36,488 nt of DNA from an uncultured bacterium (GTDB lineage Bacteria > Patescibacteriota > Dojkabacteria > SC72), in NCBI GenBank assembly GCA_903906305.1, contig CAIVJR010000010.1, forward strand, positions 1 through 36,488, in the 5' to 3' direction. Position numbers and translations under genes: made by a program. Below the pieces are notes generated by a model, which worked only from the letters and a program-made list of their open reading frames with translations, was not told the DNA's origin and did no database searches. How positions within the stretch are numbered: position 1 is the stretch's first letter; each line of letters opens with the position of its first letter. This document shows positions 16,401 through 23,711 of this stretch, in pieces.

Positions 16401-18212
16401 ATGTTAGAAATAATTCGTAACTTTTCAATAATTGCCCATATAGACCATGGGAAGTCTACCCTAGCAGATAGGATGATAGAAGCAACACATACAGACGTAT
16501 CCCATGAGAAGAATAAAGACAGGGTCCTTGATCGATTAGATTTGGAACAAGAAAAAGGAATTACCATTAAACTACAAGCATGTACAATGCATTGGAAAGG
16601 CTACAAGCTCAACTTAATTGATACACCAGGACATGTAGATTTCTCCTATGAAGTCTCTCGTTCATTAGCCGCATGTGAAGCAGCAATTCTACTAGTAGAT
16701 GCAAGCCAAGGAATACAAGCACAGACACTTTCAAACACAAAAAAGGCTTTAGATTTAGGCTTGAAATTAATCCCTGTATTAAACAAGATTGATTTACCAG
16801 GAGTAAAAGTTGAAGAAAGAGAAAAGGAAATTGAAGATCTTTTAGGATTCTCTCGAGATGAGATCATAAAGGTATCTGGAAAAACAGGAGAAAATGTAGA
16901 CAAACTCTTAGATGCAATAATTGAAAGAGTACCAAATCCAAAAGGAACTAATGAAGCTCCACTTAAAGCATTAATCTTTGATTCTTTCTACGATGAACAT
17001 AGAGGTGTAGTTGTAGCAGTAAGAGTATTTGATGGTCATGTTAAACATGTACATGGCAAACCTACTCCATTACACATATTACAAAGAAAAGAGAAATTTA
17101 AACCTACAGAAGTTGGATTGTTTACTCCAGATTTGGAAGAGACAGGAGAACTTAATGTTGGAGAAGTAGGATATATTGCTACTGGATTGAAGGATATTAG
17201 TTACTTCACAGTTGGGGATACAATTTCAGACAATGCAGAGACACTTCCATTAGATGGATACAAAGCTCCTAAACCAAACATCTTTGCGACCTTCTTCCCT
17301 ATAGATTCTGAAGATTACGATAATCTAAAAATTGGACTTAGTAAATTAGCACTAAATGATGCTTCATTAACATTCTCAGATCAAAGATCCAACTTACTTG
17401 GGTCAGGGTTTAGATGTGGCTTTTTAGGGCTCCTACATATGGATATAATTCAAGAAAGATTGGAAAGGGAATATGATGTCAACCTCATCATTACAGCTCC
17501 TACAGTCGAGTATGAGGTCACCACTAATACAGGAGAAGAATTGAAGATACAAACACCACAGGAGATGCCCGATACATCATTAATAAAGGAGATTAGAGAA
17601 CCATGGGTAAGAATAGAACTATTAACCCCATCACAATATATGGGTGATTTAATGAAGCTCTGCCAATTTAGAAGAGGAGAATATGTAAATACCAAGTATC
17701 TAACGCATAGCCAGAGTGATATGCAGATGCGAGATCAATATATCATTCTTGAATATGACATTCCCCTAGCCTCTTTGATTTCAAACTTCTTTGATCAGAT
17801 GAAGAATATCTCTAGTGGATATGCATCAATGGAATATGAATTCATCGATTTTTTCCCAGCAGATATTGTTAAAGTATCAGTTTTGGTGAAGTATGAGGAA
17901 GTTCCAGCATTAAGTTTCTTAGAAGTAAGAGACTATGCTAGAGACAAAGCAGCCAAGCTATTGGAAGAAATGAAAAAAGTAATTCCAAGACAGCAATTCC
18001 CAATACCGTTACAGGCAGCTATTAACTCCAAGGTATTAGCTAGAGAAGATATTAGTGCATTTAGAAAAGATGTTACCTCTAAGTTATATGGTGGTGACTA
18101 TTCTAGAAAGTTAAAACTTCTTAAAAAGCAGAAAAAGGGTAAAGCTAGACTAAAAATGATTGGAAAGGTAAACATTCCTCAAGAAGCATTCTTAGCTATA
18201 TTGAAAACATAA
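16401..18212 (+). CDS. lepA: Elongation factor 4 (LepA)
   Basis: LepA is a ribosome-associated GTPase that back-translocates or remodels stalled or maturing ribosomes. The 603 residues match the usual length. The G motifs are intact: A-H-I-D-H-G-K-S-T (G1) at about 12-20, E-K-G-I-T-I-K (G2), D-T-P-G-H-V-D-F (G3), N-K-I-D-L-P (G4) and S-G-K-T-G (G5). The LepA-specific C-terminus, rich in Lys with Y-G-G-D-Y-S-R-K and G-K-V-N-I-P-Q-E-A-F, is present. Its TAA overlaps the recF ATG by one base (TAATG), so recF is probably translated by reinitiation. Confidence 0.97.
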   Translation: MLEIIRNFSIIAHIDHGKSTLADRMIEATHTDVSHEKNKDRVLDRLDLEQEKGITIKLQACTMHWKGYKLNLIDTPGHVDFSYEVSRSLAACEAAILLVDASQGIQAQTLSNTKKALDLGLKLIPVLNKIDLPGVKVEEREKEIEDLLGFSRDEIIKVSGKTGENVDKLLDAIIERVPNPKGTNEAPLKALIFDSFYDEHRGVVVAVRVFDGHVKHVHGKPTPLHILQRKEKFKPTEVGLFTPDLEETGELNVGEVGYIATGLKDISYFTVGDTISDNAETLPLDGYKAPKPNIFATFFPIDSEDYDNLKIGLSKLALNDASLTFSDQRSNLLGSGFRCGFLGLLHMDIIQERLEREYDVNLIITAPTVEYEVTTNTGEELKIQTPQEMPDTSLIKEIREPWVRIELLTPSQYMGDLMKLCQFRRGEYVNTKYLTHSQSDMQMRDQYIILEYDIPLASLISNFFDQMKNISSGYASMEYEFIDFFPADIVKVSVLVKYEEVPALSFLEVRDYARDKAAKLLEEMKKVIPRQQFPIPLQAAINSKVLAREDISAFRKDVTSKLYGGDYSRKLKLLKKQKKGKARLKMIGKVNIPQEAFLAILKT

Positions 18213-19249
18213 TGATTAAAAGCATTAAGTTAACAAATTTCAGAAGATTTGAAGATGTGCAGATTGATATCGAGAAGGATATTGTTGTGTTGTATGGCAA
18301 CAATGCTCAAGGGAAAAGTACTATTCTTGAAGCGATATATCTTCTTACTAATGGGAAATCTCCATGGGCAGTTTCTGACGAGTTTGTTAACAATACCCAA
18401 AATGAGGAAGACAAATTTGCGAGAATTGAGATAGCGACAGATGAGCATTTGTTTGCATTCTTTAAGGATCAAAGTCGTAGAGTTTGTAAAATAGATAACC
18501 AGAATACGACTCCTAAGAAGTTTTTTCAGAGTAATGCGTCTACGATATTTAATCCTGAACAGATTGAGATTTTGATGATTTCCCCTTCTCGAAGGAGAGA
18601 TTTCCTTGATGAGGTTATATCCCAGATTGATTATGAATACAATGATACGTTGGCTCAATTTAGAAAGGTTTTAAGACAAAGGAATGCATATCTTAAGAAA
18701 CTTGCTAAGAAGTTCTACGAACAAGGTATTATTGCGCGTAATGATACTCAACTTAATTTCTGGACTAATGAGTTTGTTAATCTTTCAAAGATTATTCAAA
18801 CTAAGAGATTGGAATTGATCGACGATTTGTCTTCGGATGGATTTACTTTGGAATATATTAAATCAAACAAGGAAGAGCTTGAGGAATGTATTGAGAATGC
18901 TAAGAAAAGAGATATTGTTACTGGTTGTTCTAATATTGGTCCTCAGAGGGATGATTGGGAGATTATTGTTGAGAAGAATATTAAGAAGTATGGTTCGAGG
19001 GGTGAGAAGAGGTTGGCTATTGGGAATTTGATTTTTAGGGTGCAGGATGTTTTAAACAAGAAACTTGGGTTCTACCCTATTCTTTTGTTAGATGATATTG
19101 CTTCGGAGTTGGATCCTAAGAATACACATAAGATATTTGGAGAGGAGAATATTAAGAAACAACAGACGTTTATAACTATAATTAATCATAAAGAATTACC
19201 TGAGGAGATTTTAAAGAATGCTCAGTTGATTGATTTGAATTTTATTTAA
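18212..19249 (+). CDS. recF: DNA replication/repair protein RecF
   Basis: RecF is an SMC-like ATPase that loads RecA at gaps through RecOR. The 345-residue protein has Walker A at 29-37 (G-N-N-A-Q-G-K-S-T) after the N-F-R-R-F motif, the S-P-S-R-R-R-D-F-L-D segment, a G-P-Q-R-D-D-W strand, a signature-like Y-G-S-R-G-E-K-R-L-A and Walker B L-L-L-D-D-I-A-S-E-L-D. It is slightly shorter than typical (about 360) because of a short coiled middle. The 3' half is extremely G/T rich on the coding strand: bases 18961-19020 have 21 G and 2 C, very different from lepA. Confidence 0.95.
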   Translation: MIKSIKLTNFRRFEDVQIDIEKDIVVLYGNNAQGKSTILEAIYLLTNGKSPWAVSDEFVNNTQNEEDKFARIEIATDEHLFAFFKDQSRRVCKIDNQNTTPKKFFQSNASTIFNPEQIEILMISPSRRRDFLDEVISQIDYEYNDTLAQFRKVLRQRNAYLKKLAKKFYEQGIIARNDTQLNFWTNEFVNLSKIIQTKRLELIDDLSSDGFTLEYIKSNKEELEECIENAKKRDIVTGCSNIGPQRDDWEIIVEKNIKKYGSRGEKRLAIGNLIFRVQDVLNKKLGFYPILLLDDIASELDPKNTHKIFGEENIKKQQTFITIINHKELPEEILKNAQLIDLNFI

Positions 19250-19258
19250 TAAATATTT

Positions 19259-19267
19259 TGATATAAT
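19259..19267 (+). promoter_or_regulatory. EamA gene extended -10 (TGA-TATAAT)
   Basis: TGA followed by TATAAT ends 6 nt before the ATG at 19274. Upstream bases 19229-19249 are nearly identical to 20628-20648 in front of another gene. Confidence 0.7.
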
Positions 19268-19273
19268 TGCTTC

Positions 19274-20134
19274 ATGGGAATAGTATATGCACTTCTATCT
19301 TCAGTCTTTTTTGCATTAGGCTTCACAAGTCTTAAAAAAAGCTTTAAAGAATTCCCCCCTTCGGTCAGATTTTTCTTTGATATGATATTTGGTTTACTAA
19401 TTTGGATTCCATTCTCGCTAATTATTGGTTTTGATTTTTCTGATATCCTTCAAGTTTTACCATACGCTTTAATCAGTGCAATTCTATCTGAAGCATTTAT
19501 CTTCTATATTCTCTCAAAAGGAGAGCTTAGCATTACCGGAACAATCTTTGCATCATATCCTGTATATACAATTCTCTTTGCAGTGATATTACTTGGAGAA
19601 AGATTACAACTCTTACACTGGATATTCATTTTTATAACAATTGTCGGAACAACAATCGCATCTTTACCAAAGAAAATTACAAAAGAAGAATTGAAAGGTA
19701 AAAAGTATATTCTCTGGGCAATTGCCGGAGCTTTAGCTGTAGGATTATCAGATACTATATCAAAAGGCGTAATAGATAAGACTTCTGCGGCAGCATTTCT
19801 TTTTTCACTTGCTTTGATGCAAATACCTATTAGTTTGATATATTTAAGATTGGAAAAAGAAACTCCTCGACATATTTTAAAATTTGCAAAAGATATTGGT
19901 AAATATAAATATGCAATTATGGGATCACTCTTAAATGTGCTTGGATTAGTTGGTCTTTGGTTAGCATTTGAGAATACTTATGCCTCTATCGCCTCTCCAC
20001 TTACTGCTGCATATCCTGGGATTATGATTATACTTGCTATTTTATGGTTAAAAGAAAAACCTCGATTGATTGAGATCATCGGGTTAGGATTGATTATGAT
20101 TGGAGTTATTGGAGTGAGTTATTTCTATATTTAA
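19274..20134 (+). CDS. EamA/DMT-family transporter
   Basis: The 286-residue product is a ten-helix protein made of two homologous EamA halves (about 1-135 and 145-286), as in drug/metabolite transporters. The first half has S-S-V-F-F-A-L-G-F-T-S-L-K-K, the typical start, and L-L-G-E-R-L ends its fourth helix region; the second half repeats this with W-L-K-E-K-P-R-L-I-E. Such proteins export or import amino acids, sugars or nucleotides. The cargo cannot be predicted here. It has its own promoter, 24 bases after recF. Confidence 0.9.
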   Translation: MGIVYALLSSVFFALGFTSLKKSFKEFPPSVRFFFDMIFGLLIWIPFSLIIGFDFSDILQVLPYALISAILSEAFIFYILSKGELSITGTIFASYPVYTILFAVILLGERLQLLHWIFIFITIVGTTIASLPKKITKEELKGKKYILWAIAGALAVGLSDTISKGVIDKTSAAAFLFSLALMQIPISLIYLRLEKETPRHILKFAKDIGKYKYAIMGSLLNVLGLVGLWLAFENTYASIASPLTAAYPGIMIILAILWLKEKPRLIEIIGLGLIMIGVIGVSYFYI

Positions 20135-20160
20135 GATTGTAGTATTTGAGTTTTATTAAT

Positions 20161-20628
20161 ATGCTTACCTTAGAAAAAATAACAAATGAAGAGATAAAAG
20201 AAATCTTAGATATAGCTGAGGAAGAAAAGATCTTTGTAAAAGGAAAGGATGATGCAAATATGTCCATTACCGATATAGTTATGCACTTTGGAAATGGTAA
20301 AGACTTCCATCCTTTTAAAGTTATACTAGATAACAAAGCTATTGGCTTCATAACATCATTTCCATACAAAGAAAAAGATATTTTAAGCCTTGGCGTTATG
20401 TACACACTCAAAGAATATCGAGGTAAAGGCTTAGGTAAAGAAATGGTTAATTTATTTTTGGATTATGCAAAATCTCTAGGGTTTAAGAAAATCTTTACTA
20501 AGACTTGGAGCAAAAATAAATCCTCAAATGGGATATTTAAATCTCTTGGATTCGTAGAAACATCTAGAAAGCTCAATGATCGAATAGATGGAGATGATAC
20601 TGTGGAATATATAAAGATTTTATCCTAA
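20161..20628 (+). CDS. GNAT family N-acetyltransferase
   Basis: The enzyme transfers an acetyl group from acetyl-CoA to an amine of an unknown substrate. The ATG at 20161 is preferred over an in-frame TTG at 20146; the product is 155 residues, a single GNAT domain. The CoA-binding motif A is clear at about 87-98 (Y-R-G-K-G-L-G-K-E-M after the Y-T-L-K-E strand), followed by motif B with N-K-S-S-N-G-I-F-K-S-L-G-F-V-E. It lies 26 bases after the EamA gene in the same direction. Confidence 0.9.
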   Translation: MLTLEKITNEEIKEILDIAEEEKIFVKGKDDANMSITDIVMHFGNGKDFHPFKVILDNKAIGFITSFPYKEKDILSLGVMYTLKEYRGKGLGKEMVNLFLDYAKSLGFKKIFTKTWSKNKSSNGIFKSLGFVETSRKLNDRIDGDDTVEYIKILS

Positions 20629-20658
20629 TTGATTTGAATTCTATTTAAAGGATATAAT
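20629..20658 (+). promoter_or_regulatory. Promoter of the alpha/beta hydrolase gene (TTGATT-18-TATAAT)
   Basis: TTGATT at 20629-20634 and TATAAT at 20653-20658 are separated by 18 nt. The -10 ends 6 nt before the ATG at 20665. The -35 part lies in a 21-base stretch that also occurs at the end of recF (19229-19249) with one mismatch. Confidence 0.68.
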
Positions 20659-20664
20659 TCATAT

Positions 20665-21534
20665 ATGAAAAACCTCAAGGCAAATACTTCGGATGGATTA
20701 ATACTTTCAGGTCAATTATTTGAGTCAGAACTGAAGGAAAATATCATCATTAATGTTCATGGAATGGCAGGAGATATGTATATAGATGCTTTCTACCCTG
20801 CTATGGAAGAAGATTACCCTATAAATGGCTGGTCATTCCTTTCTGGAGAAAACAGAGGCACACATGTAATAACTCAGTTTAATACTACCGATGGGAATAT
20901 CAAAAATATAGGTGATGCATTTGAAAAATTTGAAGACTGTATCTACGATATTCAAGCATGGATAGATAAAGCAAGAGAACTTGGATACAAAAGAATTTGG
21001 TTACAAGGACATTCACTCGGTCCACTTAAGGTAGCATATTTCATAGACAACACAAAGAACCACGGAATTGAAGGTTTAATATGGTTAAGCCCCTCAGATA
21101 TGATTGGATTAGTAAATAGTGAAGAAGATCACTTAGATCATCAAATATGTCTTACACAGGCAAAGGAGTTTGTTGCAAATGGGAATGGAGACAGATTACT
21201 TGAGCATCTAATCTTTGGCTGCTATATATTATCTGCCAATTCATACATTAATCTGTTCGGTGAAGATTCTAAAATGAATATCTTCAATTACAAAGGAGAA
21301 GAGGGATGGGAAATCGTTAGAGATATTAATATTCCTGTAATATCATTCTCAGGAACAAATGATGATGGAATAATGTCCGTTATAGAACCTCATAAGGCTA
21401 TGGAGATATTGAAAACTAAATTAGAAAATTCTCCAAGAAAAAAGACAATTGTATACGAAGGTGCAGATCATGGTTTTGATGGATTTGGAAATGATATTAC
21501 GAAGGAAGTATTAGAATTTATAAATAGCTACTAG
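20665..21534 (+). CDS. Alpha/beta hydrolase
   Basis: The 289-residue product has a classical serine-hydrolase layout: an oxyanion strand I-I-N-V-H-G at about 30-35, the nucleophile elbow G-H-S-L-G at about 115-119, an acid candidate after I-S-F-S-G-T-N-D-D-G near 235 and the histidine in A-D-H-G-F-D-G near 270. The substrate could be an ester, amide or acyl-peptide; the family resembles small esterases and peptidase-S9-like hydrolases. No signal peptide is visible, so it is cytoplasmic. The TAG stop shares bases with the TAG of the convergent gene at 21531-21857. Confidence 0.88.
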   Translation: MKNLKANTSDGLILSGQLFESELKENIIINVHGMAGDMYIDAFYPAMEEDYPINGWSFLSGENRGTHVITQFNTTDGNIKNIGDAFEKFEDCIYDIQAWIDKARELGYKRIWLQGHSLGPLKVAYFIDNTKNHGIEGLIWLSPSDMIGLVNSEEDHLDHQICLTQAKEFVANGNGDRLLEHLIFGCYILSANSYINLFGEDSKMNIFNYKGEEGWEIVRDINIPVISFSGTNDDGIMSVIEPHKAMEILKTKLENSPRKKTIVYEGADHGFDGFGNDITKEVLEFINSY

Positions 21535-21857
21535 CTATTTTTAACAACCTCATCATACAACCTATACATTTCCTGTACTCCATTCTCTAGTTTGTAATAA
21601 TGGAATATATAGAATATTTCTACAATAAATATTATTGCTGTAAATACTACCAATATCCAAGAGAAATATATAAGCATAATAATAAATCCAAACATTAATA
21701 ATGCTGCAAATAACATAGTTACTAATAGATGTATTAGTCTTTCATGTTGCATAAATTGTATATGTTCTATGAAATCTTTTTTAATAGATTCATTTATATT
21801 TTCTTTCTTTAATATGGTTTTTATATATTCCATATAGTTATTCATATAATCGATCAT
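21531..21857 (-). CDS. Two-helix membrane protein of unknown function
   Basis: The 108 residues show an amphipathic charged N-terminal helix (about 1-38), two close hydrophobic helices at about 42-63 and 65-87 and a short charged C-terminus. No family is recognised. ATG codons at residues 1, 5 and 9 are possible starts; the first is used here. The gene overlaps the convergent hydrolase by four bases. A reverse-strand TATAAT at 21884-21889 and a perfect GC-rich palindrome over its -35 area suggest regulated expression. Confidence 0.7.
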   Translation of the reverse strand: MIDYMNNYMEYIKTILKKENINESIKKDFIEHIQFMQHERLIHLLVTMLFAALLMFGFIIMLIYFSWILVVFTAIIFIVEIFYIFHYYKLENGVQEMYRLYDEVVKNS

Positions 21858-21883
21858 TAATCTACAGAATCAAATTATCTCCT

Positions 21884-21889
21884 ATTATA
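21884..21889 (-). promoter_or_regulatory. -10 (TATAAT) of the 21531-21857 gene
   Basis: TATAAT on the reverse strand ends 26 nt before the ATG at 21857, giving a leader of about 20 nt, longer than for most genes here. The -35 would fall inside the palindrome at 21900-21925. Confidence 0.45.
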
Positions 21890-21899
21890 CTCTCAAATC

Positions 21900-21925
21900 T
21901 AAAGGGGTCGAATTCGACCCCTTTA
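21900..21925. repeat. Perfect 26-bp GC-rich palindrome (left copy)
   Basis: A perfect inverted repeat centred on GAATTC with a run of four G on one side and four C on the other, very unlike the AT-rich surroundings. As RNA it could form a 7-bp GC stem (GGGGTCG/CGACCCC) with an AATT loop. It lies between divergent genes and covers the -35 position of the left one, so an operator is more likely than a terminator. The 14-base core GGTCGAATTCGACC recurs at 22840-22853. Confidence 0.8.
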
Positions 21926-21963
21926 AACAAGATTAAAACTTCATTAAACCCTTTAATACCAAA

Positions 21964-21992
21964 TTGATTTCTGGTCTTAAAAATAATATATT
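21964..21992 (+). promoter_or_regulatory. Promoter TTGATT-17-TATATT
   Basis: TTGATT at 21964-21969 and TATATT at 21987-21992 are 17 nt apart. The -10 ends 5 nt before the ATG at 21998. It probably drives the 65-aa and HEPN-like genes. Confidence 0.55.
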
Positions 21993-21997
21993 TAGTT

Positions 21998-22195
21998 ATG
22001 AAAGCTATTCAAAAAACTAAAATTGATAAATACAGAAGAAAAGAGGCAGAAAGGCAAATGAGAAGCATTGAACGTATATATGGTAAAGATGTAGGATTCC
22101 CAGGAACTGTTGAATTAGAAACTTTCTTAATTCAAAATGGGTTTGGTGCATTTAACGACCTTTTGAAATTATCTCCTCGTCAAAGAAGAAAGTAA
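21998..22195 (+). CDS. Small basic protein, unknown function
   Basis: The 65-residue product is highly charged, with a Lys/Arg/Glu-rich N-terminal helix (R-R-K-E-A-E-R-Q-M-R-S) and a basic C-terminus. It has no membrane segment or cysteine. It is 8 bases before the HEPN-like gene and shares its promoter. Size and position would suit an antitoxin or an RNA-binding accessory protein, but nothing in the sequence proves either. Confidence 0.6.
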   Translation: MKAIQKTKIDKYRRKEAERQMRSIERIYGKDVGFPGTVELETFLIQNGFGAFNDLLKLSPRQRRK

Positions 22196-22203
22196 TTATC
22201 CAG

Positions 22204-22812
22204 ATGAATCAGCCAACTTCTGAACCCAAAATTCCTCAGTTTAATGCTGTCGAACAAAGATTTGACTTTATAAAAGATGAGATCCTCAGACAAAATCTAG
22301 CAACAACTATGCAATATATTGCCTATCTAATTGGACAATATCCTCTCTTGATTGGAACTCTCAAGTATTCAGTTACAAAAGATATTATTGTCCTAATAGG
22401 CTCAATTGTTGAAGCAGTTTCCCACTATTGGCTTCAAAAGTTAGTCAACAATGGGATTTTAAAGCAAGAAACTGTCCTACCTTCGAGGAGAGAGTACAAG
22501 TCTTTCAAACCGAAACCCATACTGATTGATAATGAGAATCAGCCTGTATATGTTTGTCATATACAAGAGATAGCTATGGATTTGAACGGGGAAATGAAAT
22601 TTCAAGATGTGTTAAGAGCATTGAAAAGAGGAAACATGATAGATGAAGCATTGTTTAAGGAACTTGATAGACTGCGGGGATGGAGAAACAAAATACATCT
22701 TAAAGGGTTAACAGCTGGGGATATAAAAAGATTTAGGAAAACAGATTTGAGTAATGTTTTTGAAACATCAAAGAAACTAATAACCCAAGTAGAAAGGAGT
22801 TTAGTAAATTAA
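22204..22812 (+). CDS. HEPN-like protein (candidate RNase or nucleotide-binding helical protein)
   Basis: No exact family is recognised. The 202-residue protein is mainly helical. Near the C-terminus it carries R158-G-W-R-N-K-I-H165, which matches the R-x(4-6)-H signature of HEPN domains, the metal-independent RNase domain found in many toxins and defence proteins. Residues 60-85 form an alternate hydrophobic helix. It follows the 65-aa gene by 8 bases; the stop is 20 bases before the right palindrome, and a nucleotidyltransferase gene converges on it 51 bases away. HEPN and nucleotidyltransferase proteins commonly form toxin-antitoxin pairs, though usually in one direction. The HEPN call rests on a short motif. 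Confidence 0.65.
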   Translation: MNQPTSEPKIPQFNAVEQRFDFIKDEILRQNLATTMQYIAYLIGQYPLLIGTLKYSVTKDIIVLIGSIVEAVSHYWLQKLVNNGILKQETVLPSRREYKSFKPKPILIDNENQPVYVCHIQEIAMDLNGEMKFQDVLRALKRGNMIDEALFKELDRLRGWRNKIHLKGLTAGDIKRFRKTDLSNVFETSKKLITQVERSLVN

Positions 22813-22832
22813 ATACAAAAGGGCTCTGTTTT

Positions 22833-22860
22833 TTAACCTGGTCGAATTCGACCAGTTTAA
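22833..22860. terminator. GC-rich palindrome (right copy), likely bidirectional terminator
   Basis: An inverted repeat with one mismatched pair (22837/22856) and a perfect 18-bp core at 22838-22855. It would form the stem CTGGTCG/CGACCAG with an AATT loop, followed on the forward strand by a T-rich stretch. It sits between convergent genes, which suits a terminator. The core GGTCGAATTCGACC equals that of the palindrome at 21900-21925. Confidence 0.6.
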
Positions 22861-22863
22861 CTT

Positions 22864-23634
22864 TTACTTTAAATAGCTCTCCATCCTCTTTTCCTTGTAA
22901 TCCCTAGGGAAGAACTCAATCCTCCCTCTCTTAAAATTTTCTTTTAATCTAGGAATCTCCGGACTATGCTTAGACAAAATCATAAACACCAATTGAAAGA
23001 AAAAAGCTTTGAAATTTAAAATCTTAAAAAACATACTCATCCTCTTACTAACACTCACCCTATTCACCATCAACTCCCCTTTCATCCCATATGTTTCTCT
23101 TAACCAAATATTCTTGGAATACACATAGTTCAAATACCTATCATTAAATATTGGAACCAAATACATCAATTCATGGAAGTTAAACATATCATCATCAAAC
23201 ACCACATCCCTCTCCTCACATATTAAATTTAAACAAAATTTGTCCTTCACCCTCTCTCCATCCCACTTAGTCCTAATCCTATGATGAAAAATATTCTTAA
23301 ACACCAACAACGCCCTATATATCCATGCCGTATCATTCCTAACCACCACAAACACATCAATATCATCCTCTTCCTTAGCAAAACCCGCAGCTACAGAACC
23401 AGACACACCAATGAACTTAACTAAATTCCCAACCAAAAGATATCTTACATTCCTCTGAGCAAGTTCAATCTTAGAATTTACAAACTCATTTGTTTGCTCT
23501 TTTCCAAAGGAAATATCTGAATTCTTAACAGAATTCTTACCCCAAATATACCTAGCTTTCTCCTCTGTTAGATTACAACCCATTAATGCTCTAAATTTTG
23601 TAAGGTCCACAACCACTTTTTTAGGTATATTCAT
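22864..23634 (-). CDS. Nucleotidyltransferase domain protein
   Basis: The 256-residue product has the polymerase-beta-type motif: F-I-G-V-S-G-S-V-A-A-G-F at about 74-85 (G79, S80) and D91-I-D93 in D-D-I-D-V-F-V, with a possible third carboxylate in R-D-V-V-F-D-D-D near 139-145. The C-terminal 80 residues are basic and partly hydrophobic and may bind nucleic acid or membrane. The substrate is unknown. It has its own start-proximal promoter, and the coding strand is G/T rich like dnaJ. The convergent HEPN-like gene ends 51 bases away across a palindrome. Confidence 0.85.
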   Translation of the reverse strand: MNIPKKVVVDLTKFRALMGCNLTEEKARYIWGKNSVKNSDISFGKEQTNEFVNSKIELAQRNVRYLLVGNLVKFIGVSGSVAAGFAKEEDDIDVFVVVRNDTAWIYRALLVFKNIFHHRIRTKWDGERVKDKFCLNLICEERDVVFDDDMFNFHELMYLVPIFNDRYLNYVYSKNIWLRETYGMKGELMVNRVSVSKRMSMFFKILNFKAFFFQLVFMILSKHSPEIPRLKENFKRGRIEFFPRDYKEKRMESYLK

Positions 23635-23639
23635 AATTC

Positions 23640-23648
23640 ATTATACCA
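23640..23648 (-). promoter_or_regulatory. Extended -10 (TGG-TATAAT) of the nucleotidyltransferase gene
   Basis: On the reverse strand TGG is followed by consensus TATAAT, ending 5 nt before the ATG at 23634. This again points to a leaderless transcript. Confidence 0.65.
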
Positions 23649-23696
23649 TCTAAAACTTTAATCAATATTCTGCTAAACTCTTAGTAAGAAATATTG

Positions 23697-23702
23697 TACA
23701 AT
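23697..23702 (+). promoter_or_regulatory. -10 (TACAAT) of the PrgI-VirB4 unit
   Basis: TACAAT, preceded directly by TTG, ends 9 nt before the ATG at 23712. It would drive the four-gene secretion unit; no other promoter is evident inside it. Confidence 0.45.
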
Positions 23703-23711
23703 CTGCCATAT

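Noticed and set aside
18230-18658. 142-codon reverse open frame inside recF
   Set aside because: Opposite strand of a confirmed RecF domain; no start signal.
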